Source: FW021-bin31 sp964647485
GTDB taxonomy: Bacteria > Bacteroidota > Bacteroidia > Chitinophagales > Chitinophagaceae
NCBI GenBank assembly: GCA_964647485.1
Contig: CAZYHV010000018.1
Span: 17,634 to 81,633 of the forward strand
Reading direction: 5' to 3'
Length of the DNA stretch: 64,000 bases
Shown: positions 45,086-53,506 of the stretch, piece by piece
Layout: each line of letters starts with the position of its first letter
Numbering within the stretch: the first letter of the stretch is position 1
Notes under the pieces: generated by a model
What the model saw: only the letters and a program-made list of their open reading frames with translations
Told to the model about the DNA's origin: nothing
Databases searched by the model: none
Program-made: the position numbers and the translations under genes

Positions 45086-45438
45086 TCTTTTTCTTTGAAC
45101 ATTTTCTTGGCTAATCTCCGAATAAGAGGTCGTTTAAAGAATACACCTCCCAAAAGAAGAGCTATTAGCATGATTACAAAATAAGCCGCACCAACAATAG
45201 CGAAGCCTATAGCATAATTATTAAAATGGTTGCCGATACAGATTGCTGCAGCTATGGATCCAAAAAACAAAACCAGCGGTAAAAGTAAGAATAGCACAAG
45301 GAGTCTATATACTTTTCCACTGGCTTTTGCAATTCGTTTTAAAAATTTAAGCTTATAATAATCTATGTTATTTTTTGCATAAACCTCCAGCAGCTCAACA
45401 ATCTTTTTGATGTTTTGCTTTATGGTTTTAAAAGCCAT
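45082..45438 (-). CDS. Putative Holin-X family (phage holin superfamily III-like) membrane protein
   Basis: This 118-residue protein has a helical N-terminus (MAFKTIKQNIKKIVELLEVY) and two adjacent hydrophobic helices (about 45-70 and 77-97), ending in a basic tail with KRPLIRRLAKKMFKEKE. The pattern fits the Holin-X/DUF1469 family, which in Bacteroidota is chromosomal, found next to YtxH genes, and has no demonstrated holin role. It lies 43 bp after the YtxH gene and overlaps the next gene by 4 bp. Confidence 0.75.
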   Translation of the reverse strand: MAFKTIKQNIKKIVELLEVYAKNNIDYYKLKFLKRIAKASGKVYRLLVLFLLLPLVLFFGSIAAAICIGNHFNNYAIGFAIVGAAYFVIMLIALLLGGVFFKRPLIRRLAKKMFKEKE

Positions 45439-45481
45439 CTTTAAATATGGATAAATTCAATAAAAAAAGTAAACAGAAGCG

Positions 45482-45781
45482 TTATGCGTTTTTTGCAGCA
45501 GCTTTATTAGATTTCTCCGAAACGGTCTTTGCCTTTTCCGCCACTTTCTGTGCGGTTTTTGAAGCTACAGAAGAGGCTTCCTCAGCACCCTTTTTGAATT
45601 TTTCAGAAACAAACCCTTTGGTTTCATTGAATTTCTCTCCTAGTCTATCAGCAACATCGCCGGACTGAGATCTTAATTTCTCTCTCATCACTTCACCTTT
45701 TTCAGGGGCTAATAATACTCCTACGGCTGCTCCAACAGCGGCTCCAACGGCTACGGCTATAATAGTTTTTCCTGCAGACAT
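45482..45781 (-). CDS. YtxH domain-containing protein
   Basis: This 99-residue protein has a glycine/alanine-rich N-terminal helix (IIAVAVGAAVGAAVGVLLAP), the EKGEVMREKLR motif of YtxH, and a long Lys/Ala/Glu amphipathic tail. YtxH proteins are general-stress proteins of unclear function. It is the first gene of a three-gene operon and has a TACTTTTG promoter box 42 bp upstream. Confidence 0.85.
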   Translation of the reverse strand: MSAGKTIIAVAVGAAVGAAVGVLLAPEKGEVMREKLRSQSGDVADRLGEKFNETKGFVSEKFKKGAEEASSVASKTAQKVAEKAKTVSEKSNKAAAKNA

Positions 45782-45822
45782 GTTTAATTAATTTTAAAAT
45801 TTATAAAATATTACAATTCATA

Positions 45823-45830
45823 CAAAAGTA
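45823..45830 (-). promoter_or_regulatory. -7 promoter box of the YtxH/Holin-X operon
   Basis: CAAAAGTA on the plus strand is TACTTTTG on the minus strand, matching TAnnTTTG, 42 bp upstream of the YtxH start. The same octamer precedes the ExbB-type gene at 63753. Confidence 0.55.
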
Positions 45831-46016
45831 TTAAATAAATACCCTGCTACCAAAAGAAGCATCATAAAACAAGCCAGATTTTAATTTCTTTTCTTAAATA
45901 AAGAGAACAAAGTATTAATTAACAACCCATTAACAATTAAAATATTTTAGAAAAATTTCTATTCTCCCTTCATCTCCATAAAAACCCGTAATTTTGGAAT
46001 AAATTCGGATTAAAGC

Positions 46017-46268
46017 ATGAAAGATTCTCGAAATTGGACGGACAAAGAAGTTATTAAAGCTTTCGTACGTATGTTAAAGACCATTGTCATGTGGGTGGTG
46101 TGGTTAATCATCTCCCTCTATTTTGGAGTAGAACAGGGTTTTGCTTTTTTTGATGATCCTCAAATAAAGACATGGATACATATCCTATTTTTTGCTTGGG
46201 TAATTATTATGATCCCCCTGCTTATCTGGGTGACGTTTAAAAAAATATGGAAAGTGAAAAAACTTTAG
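46017..46268 (+). CDS. Small two-helix membrane protein, 83 residues
   Basis: MKDSRNWTDKEVIKAFVRML starts an 83-residue protein with two hydrophobic helices (about 20-42 and 54-76) and a lysine-rich end. It lies 44 bp upstream of rmuC on the same strand. No family is recognised. The charged N-terminus and spacing look like a real gene rather than a chance frame. Confidence 0.6.
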   Translation: MKDSRNWTDKEVIKAFVRMLKTIVMWVVWLIISLYFGVEQGFAFFDDPQIKTWIHILFFAWVIIMIPLLIWVTFKKIWKVKKL

Positions 46269-46311
46269 TCTAAAAATGATACAGATTTAAAAATTCGAGA
46301 AATTTCTTTTT

Positions 46312-47583
46312 ATGCTTCTCTATGGATTCCTCTTTTTTATTCTTCTTACGGTGCTCTTCTTTAGTTTATATTTAAAAGAAAGACAGGCACATGTAACGAA
46401 CAAGAAGGCAACAAGAAATTACCAACATTCTTTGGAAGAACAATTAAATCAAGCAAAAGAAGAAAAAACTGGATTTTTAAAAGATAAAATTGATTTAGAA
46501 AAAAGATTGACAGAACAACAAACGTTAAACCATACTTTACAACAGCAAATTGAAGATCAATTAGAAAAACAACAACACATAATAGAAGAAAATCGACTTC
46601 AATTTGAAAATATTTCTAATAAGTTACTTGACAAAAACGCCTCTAAATTCACCGAACAAAACAGAGCAAACCTCAACCAGTTATTAAAACCTTTTCAAGA
46701 AAAAATAAAAGATTTTGAAAAGAAAGTAGAAGACACCTATCAACAAGAGGCCAGAGAAAGGTTCAGTCTACAAAATGAATTAAGGCAAACTTTGAAACTG
46801 AACCAGGTGCTGTCAGAGCAGGCTGACAATCTGACAAAAGCATTAAAATCTGACAATAAGACACAAGGAGACTGGGGGGAATTTGTACTCGAAAAAGTTT
46901 TAGAATCGGCCGGTCTTCAGGAAGGGCTACATTACAAAAAGCAAGTTACTTTCTCTTCAGAAGAAGGTAAAAAACTGCGACCTGATATTGTATTATTTCT
47001 ACCCGAAAAAAAGCATATCATCATAGATTCAAAAGTATCATTAACGGCTTTTGAGAGATATTATAATGCTAACAATAAGACAGAACAACAACAAGCATTA
47101 AAGGATCATCTTCGCTCTGTGAAGCAACATATTGAAGAACTTAGCCAAAAGAAATACGAACGTTTTGTCGATCGGACACCTGATTTTGTCCTTTTGTTCA
47201 TCCCTCTGGAACCGGCTTATAATCTTGCACTCATCAATAAAAAAAGTTTATACGAAACTGCTTTCAGAAAACGAGTAATCTTGGTTAGCGTATCTTCCTT
47301 AATGGCAACTTTACGAATTATAGAATCGATTTGGAGATTAGAGAAACAAAATAAAAATGCAGGAGAAATTATTGAAGAAGGCAATAAGCTTTATGATAAA
47401 CTGGTGGGCTTTGTCACCGACATGCAAGAACTGGGTAGAAAGCTTACAGGAGCTGAAAAATCCTATGATCAGGCCATGAAAAAATTATCAGACGGAAGAG
47501 GAAATCTGCTCCGCCGCGCAGATAAAATGAAATCCTTGGGATTAAATCCTTCTAAACAACTGCCCAATCGCCCCGATGATTAA
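46312..47583 (+). CDS. rmuC: DNA recombination protein RmuC
   Basis: This 423-residue protein has an N-terminal membrane helix (about 3-20), a long coiled coil (about 25-185, rich in Gln, Glu and Lys) and the RmuC nuclease-like domain (about 190-400). Core motifs are GDWGEFVLEKVLESAGL, RPDIVLFLPEKKHIIIDSKVS (the PD-(D/E)xK-like centre) and FLFIPLEPAYNLAL-like LLFIPLEPAY. RmuC limits DNA inversion and rearrangement at replication forks. Length is normal for the family. Confidence 0.94.
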   Translation: MLLYGFLFFILLTVLFFSLYLKERQAHVTNKKATRNYQHSLEEQLNQAKEEKTGFLKDKIDLEKRLTEQQTLNHTLQQQIEDQLEKQQHIIEENRLQFENISNKLLDKNASKFTEQNRANLNQLLKPFQEKIKDFEKKVEDTYQQEARERFSLQNELRQTLKLNQVLSEQADNLTKALKSDNKTQGDWGEFVLEKVLESAGLQEGLHYKKQVTFSSEEGKKLRPDIVLFLPEKKHIIIDSKVSLTAFERYYNANNKTEQQQALKDHLRSVKQHIEELSQKKYERFVDRTPDFVLLFIPLEPAYNLALINKKSLYETAFRKRVILVSVSSLMATLRIIESIWRLEKQNKNAGEIIEEGNKLYDKLVGFVTDMQELGRKLTGAEKSYDQAMKKLSDGRGNLLRRADKMKSLGLNPSKQLPNRPDD

Positions 47584-47639
47584 ACCCCATTCGACATCCA
47601 ACAACTCAACAATAAACCATTCAACAATCCAATCCTCCC

Positions 47640-48089
47640 ATGACCCAAAGAGAAAAAGATAACGAGTGGATGCAACGTGCATTACAAGAAGCTCACAACG
47701 CATTTGAAGAAGAGGAAATTCCCATAGGAGCCATCATTGTTTCACACAACAAGATAATTGCCAAAGGGCATAACCAAACGGAAAAGTTAAATGATTGTAC
47801 AGCCCATGCAGAAATGATTGCGTTAACTTCAGCCTTTGACTATATGGGTAGCAAATATCTTCCGGAAGCCACTTTATATGTAACTGTAGAGCCCTGTCTC
47901 ATGTGTGCAGGAGCCTTATATTGGAGCAAAATCCATCGAATCGTTTATGGCGCTCACGATATCAAAAACGGATATCAAAAAACGACCAAAGGAACTTCTC
48001 CTTTTCATCCTAAAACAAAAATAACTTCCGGTATTCTAGAAAAGGAATGTCAAGCACTCATGACTCATTTTTTCAAACAAAAAAGGTAG
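47640..48089 (+). CDS. tadA: Nucleoside deaminase (TadA-like)
   Basis: This 149-residue enzyme has the zinc deaminase motifs HAE (H56, E58) and PCLMC (C86, C89), and the FFKQKR end typical of TadA. TadA converts adenosine to inosine at position 34 of tRNA-Arg. The close family also includes guanine deaminases, but the EEEIPIGAIIV start and overall length fit TadA best. It lies 56 bp after rmuC. Confidence 0.88.
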   Translation: MTQREKDNEWMQRALQEAHNAFEEEEIPIGAIIVSHNKIIAKGHNQTEKLNDCTAHAEMIALTSAFDYMGSKYLPEATLYVTVEPCLMCAGALYWSKIHRIVYGAHDIKNGYQKTTKGTSPFHPKTKITSGILEKECQALMTHFFKQKR

Positions 48090-48091
48090 CC

Positions 48092-48655
48092 TTATTCCCC
48101 TGTAAATGAGGAATCGACCTGAATATTTCCAGATGCTCTGTTAAAACGATACCAGGAGAAGTCCGGTGGAGCCGTCAACCCATTTTCTCCATAAATAACT
48201 TCAGAAGAAGTGGTTAGTTTAACCTTCTTTTTTGTAAAAAATCTTTCCTTCTTAGGATCCCAATGAAGAACGCTGGTTTCCAACATTTTCCCATCACGGG
48301 TAGTTAAAACCACGCTATCTCTTACTGTAATCTTGTCATTTTGTTCATAATAAATCCCTTTCTGGGCAGTAAGTATACTTTGAACCTCGTTTTGTCTTCC
48401 CTCTTTAAAAAAAGTAACTCTCAACCCATCCGGGAGACTGATATAAGGAGTGTCTGTTTCGTAATGATAAAGTACGGGAGCAGTTAATATTCCTTTCAAA
48501 TAGCCATCTGTGCCAAAATAATCTGTTTTGATATGATGGGCAATTTCAATTTTTGTATCTTTATTTTCATTGAGATCACGTACTTCGTTCATGCTGTTGG
48601 TACAGCTGCTCAAAGCCCAGAGGCCCAAGGCAAGAAAGATAACGTAGATCTTCAC
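48092..48655 (-). CDS. lptC: LPS export ABC transporter periplasmic protein LptC
   Basis: This 187-residue lipoprotein (ALSSC, Cys18) has the LptC beta-jellyroll (about 50-185), with TDYFGTDGYLKGILTAPVL and the repeating strands LTAQKGIYYEQNDKITVRDSVVL. LptC carries lipopolysaccharide from the inner-membrane LptBFG transporter to LptA. E. coli LptC has a membrane helix, while Bacteroidota forms are typically lipoproteins. It is 2 bp after the outer-membrane barrel gene, so the two are cotranscribed. Confidence 0.88.
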   Translation of the reverse strand: MKIYVIFLALGLWALSSCTNSMNEVRDLNENKDTKIEIAHHIKTDYFGTDGYLKGILTAPVLYHYETDTPYISLPDGLRVTFFKEGRQNEVQSILTAQKGIYYEQNDKITVRDSVVLTTRDGKMLETSVLHWDPKKERFFTKKKVKLTTSSEVIYGENGLTAPPDFSWYRFNRASGNIQVDSSFTGE

Positions 48656-48657
48656 TA

Positions 48658-49992
48658 TTATTTATATTTCCGCTCAATAAACCAGATATCGCTAAGAGAA
48701 AGACCCAAAGAAAACTTCACAAAATTAGCATTTAACTGATTGGAAGTAGTTCCTCTTTTCCCGACTTCCACTGCCAGATTAATCATTGTAAATTCATTGG
48801 ATCTGACATGATTACGAGTGGGAAGGCCAAATCCTAAGGAAAAAGCACGTTCACTAACCCCGGAATGGTTGTCTTCAAAGTTTTTAGACGTATTATAAAA
48901 GCCAACCCTATAGGCCACCCGACTAAAGAAACTACTGCTTTGAGCTTTTGTAGAAGGTACAAACTGTGCCCCCAATCTAAAGGTACGACTGTCTCTCAAG
49001 CCTCCATCTTCTCCATATGATTTAAAATCGGTCCATTGGGTTGTTTCATAATCTCCGCCTACCGACCAGCTTCCTTCTCCTTTGGTGTTTTGTAACATAA
49101 AACCTACCCCGTAGTGCGCAGGATAAACAATGGTTCCTTTTTCTCCTTTGGTGTAATAGGCTGTATCCTGATTTTTAGGTGATTGATCAGACGCATCTCC
49201 CGTATAATAAAAGGTTTCCATCAGATAATCCTTTTTCGCATTCAAGTCTCTTTTCAATCCTCCACTAGCCCCTAACTTAAGAACGAGCCCTTTTTCAAGT
49301 TTTAAATCTGCTTGCACTCCGGCATCTATAAAAAAAGCACCATAGCCAATACGCGTTCTACCATGAGAATTAAACATTCCCGTGGTATCATTTGGATAGA
49401 GGGTTTGAATACTGTTACTCTTGGAACCAAAGAGATATCCTACATTTACACCTACCCGAAAACCTTTAAATCCATATCCGGTACCTACGAAAGCTTTATA
49501 GGCTCCTCCTTTTCCTTCATATAAGCGTAGAGCCTCTTCCCCTATACTCGGCAAGGAATCCGTATTAGACATTCGATAATTGATTTTGGTTTGAGGAGTC
49601 AGTCCAAAAACCAGACCCCAGCCACCTCCTTTTTTCAAAGGAACACCGATTTGGATATAAGACAATGAACCAAAGCCGGAATGAAAACGACCTGTATCCT
49701 GATTATGGAGATTGTAAGAACCTACATTGAAACCTACATCGAGTGTAGTCAGTCGTAAATCGGCATAAGAGGCCGGGTTCACAAAGTTAAGTGTCTGTGC
49801 ATCAGAATAGGCCTCGGAGACCCCTCCCATCGCTGTATTCAAAATATTTCTGTAATGTACGGGATCGCCTATGCCTCTTTGAGAATAAGGCATATTCTGA
49901 GCACTCGAATCAATAGATAATATCGTTAGTATACCAATGACACCTATTAATTGCAGCCCTTTTGTAAATTGTTTCGCGTTTTTAATCTGCAT
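48658..49992 (-). CDS. Outer membrane beta-barrel protein (FadL-like fold)
   Basis: This 444-residue protein has a signal peptide (to SSAQ) and a repetitive pattern of alternating hydrophobic strands with loops, typical of a 14-stranded FadL/OmpP1-like barrel. An N-terminal small helical hatch-like segment reads YSQRGIGDPVHYRNIL with NTAMGGVSEAYSD, similar to other Bacteroidota OmpP1-like proteins. The substrate is unknown. Its position directly before lptC is common in this phylum. A box GATATTTG at 50024-50031 (minus strand) may be the promoter. Confidence 0.75.
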   Translation of the reverse strand: MQIKNAKQFTKGLQLIGVIGILTILSIDSSAQNMPYSQRGIGDPVHYRNILNTAMGGVSEAYSDAQTLNFVNPASYADLRLTTLDVGFNVGSYNLHNQDTGRFHSGFGSLSYIQIGVPLKKGGGWGLVFGLTPQTKINYRMSNTDSLPSIGEEALRLYEGKGGAYKAFVGTGYGFKGFRVGVNVGYLFGSKSNSIQTLYPNDTTGMFNSHGRTRIGYGAFFIDAGVQADLKLEKGLVLKLGASGGLKRDLNAKKDYLMETFYYTGDASDQSPKNQDTAYYTKGEKGTIVYPAHYGVGFMLQNTKGEGSWSVGGDYETTQWTDFKSYGEDGGLRDSRTFRLGAQFVPSTKAQSSSFFSRVAYRVGFYNTSKNFEDNHSGVSERAFSLGFGLPTRNHVRSNEFTMINLAVEVGKRGTTSNQLNANFVKFSLGLSLSDIWFIERKYK

Positions 49993-50090
49993 GTAAACCT
50001 TTAAAGGATATCCAAAACGAGTGCAAATATCGACTTTTTCAAACGCATGTCAAAAAGAAAATTCGATAGCCTGTTAAAAAGTAGTTAAAT

Positions 50091-50139
50091 CCAATAAAAA
50101 AAAACCGGATTCAACGACTTTTAAGTGTAGAATCCGGTT
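50091..50139 (-). terminator. Intrinsic terminator of nrdBA
   Basis: AACCGGATTC (50103-50112) pairs perfectly with GAATCCGGTT (50130-50139). On the minus strand the 10-bp stem is followed by a run of T from 50104 leftward, 20 bp past the nrdA stop codon. Confidence 0.9.
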
Positions 50140-50159
50140 CTTAAAAAGAACAATGGAAA

Positions 50160-51836
50160 TTATCCTTCGCAGCTTTTACACTGTACTAAGTTCGTAATAT
50201 TTTCCTTTGACACGCTCTGACTACGTTGATAATATAAAGTTTTCACCCCTAGTTTCCAAGCTTCTATGACCAACTTATTTACTTCCTTCACAGGTAAAGC
50301 AGCAGGGATATTCAGATTCAAACTTTGAGATTGATCCACGTATTTTTGACGGATAGCTGCCTGTTGAATAATTTCCAGCTGACTAATCTCTTTAAAGGTT
50401 TTAAAGACATCCTTTTCCTCTTGTGTCAGTCCTTCTAAATGTTGAACACTACCATGATGAAGCATAATATCTCTCCATATATCCTCATTATCCATTCCTT
50501 TTTCAACCAAAAGCTTTTTCAAATATTTGTTTTGTCTGATAAAGTTTCCTTTTGAGAGACCTGCTTTATAGTAATTACTGCTGAAAGGCTCAATTCCCGG
50601 GGAACTTTGTCCTAAAATTGCAGAAGAAGATGTTGTCGGCGCAATAGAAGTCAAGGTCGTATTCCTCTTTCCATAGCCTTCTAACAGCTTAGGCTCACCA
50701 TATATTCTAGCCAATTCTTTTGATGCTTTTTCTGCTTGTTCCTGAATATTACTAAAGATAACATTTGTTAAATTCTTAGCTTCCATTCCTTCAAACGGAA
50801 TCCTGTTTTTCTGGAGATAAGAATGCCAACCTAAAGCACCCAATCCCAATGCTCTATGATTTTTTGCAAATCGATGGGCATTAGCCAGGTAGTAATTACC
50901 TTCGGTTTTTGCAATAAATTCCTGCAAAACGGCATCCAAAAAGAATATAGCTAACTTCACCGCATCAGAGTCTTTCCATTCGTCATACAGTTCCAGGTTC
51001 ATAGAAGACAGACAACAAATAAAAGATTCATCTTCGGAAGAAGGCAACATAATCTCTGAACACAAATTGCTGGCATTAATGGTATAATTCAGATCTTTAT
51101 ATACCTGAGGTTTGTTCCTATTCACATTATCCGTAAAGAACAAATAGGGCAATCCTTTTTCCTGTCGGCAAGCCAATAATCGAGCCCACACTTCTCGTTT
51201 TTCTTTATCGCCATCAATCATATCCTGCATCCAATAATCCGGTACACAAACGCCAAAAAAGAGGTTCTGAATAGGATTCCCGATTTCTTTAATTTGTAAG
51301 AATTCCAAAATATCCGGATGGTCAATATCTAAATAAGCAGCAAAAGCTCCTCTTCGAACACCTCCCTGGGAAATAGTATCCATAGCCGTATCAAAAAGCT
51401 TCATAAAGCTTACCGCTCCGCTACTCTTTCCATTATCCGTCACAGCACTTCCTCGTCCTCTCAGACCTCCGAAATAGCCGGAAGTTCCACCTCCGAGCTT
51501 TGTCTGCATAATCACCTCTCCCAGTTTATGGGTAATCCCTTCAATATTATCCGGAATATGCACATTAAAGCACGAAATCGGCAGTCCTCTTTCTGTACCC
51601 ATATTTGCCCAGACCGGAGAGCTCAGGCTCATCCATCCTCGTTCAATCATTTCCTGAAAGGAAGAAGCCAACTCCGGTTTATAAAGACGTTTTGCTGCAG
51701 CAGTACAAATTCGTTCTATTGCTTTTTCAACGGTTTCCCCTTTCAATAGGTATCCCCTGTTCAGAAGTTGTTCACTTTCATCATTTTTCCACCAGTATTT
51801 TTCACGTACCGGGCTGGTTTCAAACATCGTTTCCAT
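50160..51836 (-). CDS. nrdA: Class I ribonucleotide reductase alpha subunit, ATP-cone-less
   Basis: This 558-residue protein starts at ATG 51836 (METMFETSP). It reduces ribonucleoside diphosphates. Visible features are the active-site Cys in ISCFNV, the NLCSE loop with its radical Cys, the CCLSSMNL Cys, the tyrosine pair in TLYYQRSQ and the C-terminal redox pair CKSC. It is far shorter than enterobacterial NrdA (about 760) because the N-terminal ATP-cone, the overall activity switch, is missing. It lies 54 bp downstream of nrdB, giving the order nrdB-nrdA, and ends at a strong terminator. Confidence 0.94.
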   Translation of the reverse strand: METMFETSPVREKYWWKNDESEQLLNRGYLLKGETVEKAIERICTAAAKRLYKPELASSFQEMIERGWMSLSSPVWANMGTERGLPISCFNVHIPDNIEGITHKLGEVIMQTKLGGGTSGYFGGLRGRGSAVTDNGKSSGAVSFMKLFDTAMDTISQGGVRRGAFAAYLDIDHPDILEFLQIKEIGNPIQNLFFGVCVPDYWMQDMIDGDKEKREVWARLLACRQEKGLPYLFFTDNVNRNKPQVYKDLNYTINASNLCSEIMLPSSEDESFICCLSSMNLELYDEWKDSDAVKLAIFFLDAVLQEFIAKTEGNYYLANAHRFAKNHRALGLGALGWHSYLQKNRIPFEGMEAKNLTNVIFSNIQEQAEKASKELARIYGEPKLLEGYGKRNTTLTSIAPTTSSSAILGQSSPGIEPFSSNYYKAGLSKGNFIRQNKYLKKLLVEKGMDNEDIWRDIMLHHGSVQHLEGLTQEEKDVFKTFKEISQLEIIQQAAIRQKYVDQSQSLNLNIPAALPVKEVNKLVIEAWKLGVKTLYYQRSQSVSKENITNLVQCKSCEG

Positions 51837-51890
51837 AAAATTTCCTTTTCTTTTATAAATGAAGTTTATTGCTTTCTTTTTTCTACCCAA

Positions 51891-52844
51891 TTAAAATAAG
51901 TCATTTGCCGAAATACTCTTATCGTGTTTGGTGTATGCAGTAGGTCTTTTTGCAAAGAAATCATCTAATTCATTAGCAAAAACATCTTCTTCAAACCATT
52001 TCATAGCCGTGTACTTTTCAAAAGGAACATTAAATACTTTTTCCACCTTCATTTTCTCCAAAGCTTCATCCACCCTGTACTTCATAAAATTCAACATATC
52101 TTCTTTTGAAAAGAAATCCAATTCTCCCATCTCATAAATCCAATCCAATAATTCTACTTCTACCGCTATATAATCTTTTACACTTTCCCGAATTTGCCTT
52201 TCGATTTCTGAGGTAATAAAACCTTCTTCTCTTAATTTATTAATAATAAATACGCCGGCATTGGCGTGTTGACTTTCATCAATACTCGTCCAAGCTATAA
52301 CATTAGAAGTGTTTTTTAAATATCCTTTAAATCGAGTAAAAGAAAGAATATTAGCAAACTGCGAAAACAAACTGGAATTTTCGATAACAACAGTAAAAAA
52401 GATCAGTTTCCAAATAATGTCCTTATCCGGTCCCATATAGCTTTCAATCAATTTAATTTTCTTTTGAAAAACAGGAACCTCCAATAAAGAAGCAAAAGCA
52501 TCATTATATCCTAACACCTCCAACAATCTTGAATACGCTTCAGAATGGCGTACTTCACTTTCTGCAAAAGTAGCTCCCAAACAATTAAATTCCGGCTTAG
52601 GAAAATGTTTATATAAATCCCCCCAAAAAGCTTTCACCCCCACTTCTACCTGAGCAATAGACAACAAACTTCTTTTAACCACCTCTTTTTCTACAGGAGA
52701 AAGATTGGATCTAAAATCTTGCGTATCGGCAGTAAAATCCACTTCTGAGTGTACCCAAAAAGAGCTGTTCATCGCATCTACATAAGGCATCACTTCAGGA
52801 TATTCAAAAGGCTTGTAGTTAATTCTTTTATCAAAAATTCCCAT
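51891..52844 (-). CDS. nrdB: Class I ribonucleotide reductase beta subunit (class Id-like ligand set)
   Basis: This 317-residue protein is the radical-generating subunit. The likely metal ligands are E67, E97, H100 (ESEVRH), E155, E190 and H193 (DESQH). The radical-type tyrosine Y104 is present in RHSEAY. The first ligand is Glu where class Ia has Asp. There is no N-terminal ATP-cone such as that of some flavobacterial NrdB proteins. These traits fit the NrdAi/NrdBi group, in which Flavobacterium johnsoniae has a dimanganese class Id enzyme. Assignment to class Id is an inference. Confidence 0.93.
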   Translation of the reverse strand: MGIFDKRINYKPFEYPEVMPYVDAMNSSFWVHSEVDFTADTQDFRSNLSPVEKEVVKRSLLSIAQVEVGVKAFWGDLYKHFPKPEFNCLGATFAESEVRHSEAYSRLLEVLGYNDAFASLLEVPVFQKKIKLIESYMGPDKDIIWKLIFFTVVIENSSLFSQFANILSFTRFKGYLKNTSNVIAWTSIDESQHANAGVFIINKLREEGFITSEIERQIRESVKDYIAVEVELLDWIYEMGELDFFSKEDMLNFMKYRVDEALEKMKVEKVFNVPFEKYTAMKWFEEDVFANELDDFFAKRPTAYTKHDKSISANDLF

Positions 52845-53139
52845 AGTACAATTATTTTATAAAGATTACAGTAAATGATTCCCTTGTTCTATTGGCACTG
52901 TTTTAATGTCTTTTTTTATTTGTAAGGCTGCTATCCACATTCACAATAGTATTACATGAGTATGTGCAAATAGTTTGCTAAAAAGTATCATTGAAAACAA
53001 GTGCAAGATATAAATCTTCATCCAATTTAGGAGATAATGTTATGCACAAGGTGTTGATAACATTTTCTTCAATTTCGGAATTCCTCTTTTTATTTATTTT
53101 TTTATCATAAATTTGTAACCTTGTATAAGGTTAGACAAT
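52845..53139. promoter_or_regulatory. nrdBA upstream region with DnaA-box-like 9-mers
   Basis: This AT-rich stretch has no gene. It contains three 9-mers close to the DnaA box TTATCCACA: CTATCCACA (52931-52939), TTATGCACA (53040-53048) and, on the minus strand, TTATCAACA (53060-53052). A TATCTTGC promoter-like octamer for nrdB lies at 53010-53003 on the minus strand. No NrdR box was recognised. DnaA control of nrd genes is known in E. coli. Confidence 0.4.
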
Positions 53140-53211
53140 ATGGTTACAAATAAAAAGTATTTAACTATTGCAGAGACTGCAGAGATTTTGGGTAAAAGTA
53201 ATGTTTTTTAA
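53140..53211 (+). pseudogene. Truncated helix-turn-helix protein, first 23 codons
   Basis: The frame reads MVTNKKYLTIAETAEILGKS and stops three codons later at TAA 53209. It matches the start of an excisionase/MerR-like helix-turn-helix (YLTIxEAAELLGxS) as found at the N-terminus of DNA-modifying and mobile-element proteins, but the rest is gone. It has a plausible upstream promoter (TAACCTTG at about 53116-53123). It is best read as the 5' stump of a deleted gene. Confidence 0.45.
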
Positions 53212-53230
53212 AACTACCTTTAGCTAAAAT

Positions 53231-53377
53231 CTAAACCCAATAACAATCAGCCTTCTTAAAATCATCTGCATACCTCGCCAGTTTTTGAAATAACGCTTCA
53301 GCAGAACCTTCTATCCCACCTAATACTTGTTCATGAAAGGTGCCGATAAAATTATTAATCGACTTATCTATTTGCCA
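53231..53377 (-). pseudogene. Remnant of a convergent gene, about 48 codons
   Basis: On the minus strand a frame encodes WQIDKSINNFIGTFHEQVLG followed by IEGSAEALFQKLARYADDFK and KADCYWV, then TAG at 53231-53233. An ATG at 53378 (ATG GCA AAT) is one frame off, so a frameshift near the start may have occurred. The N-terminal style is that of some type II restriction enzymes, but I cannot prove it. It converges on the helix-turn-helix stump, with the two ends only about 20 bp apart. Confidence 0.35.
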
Positions 53378-53506
53378 TTACTTCTTTTTTTAAGATTCAA
53401 TCACCAATCCGACAGTCTGTTTAAATTGCTAAAATACAAATTTATCTATGGAATCCTTGAGAATAAATCCATTCCAAAGAAAAAGATTCTCTCTCCATCT
53501 CCCCTC

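Noticed and set aside
47584..47639. CAACAAT-like repeated words between rmuC and tadA
   Set aside because: Low-complexity spacer; no palindrome, promoter box or consistent repeat unit.
52845..53139. NrdR box upstream of nrdB
   Set aside because: I looked for ACACTATATATAGTGT-like pairs and found only weak partial matches.
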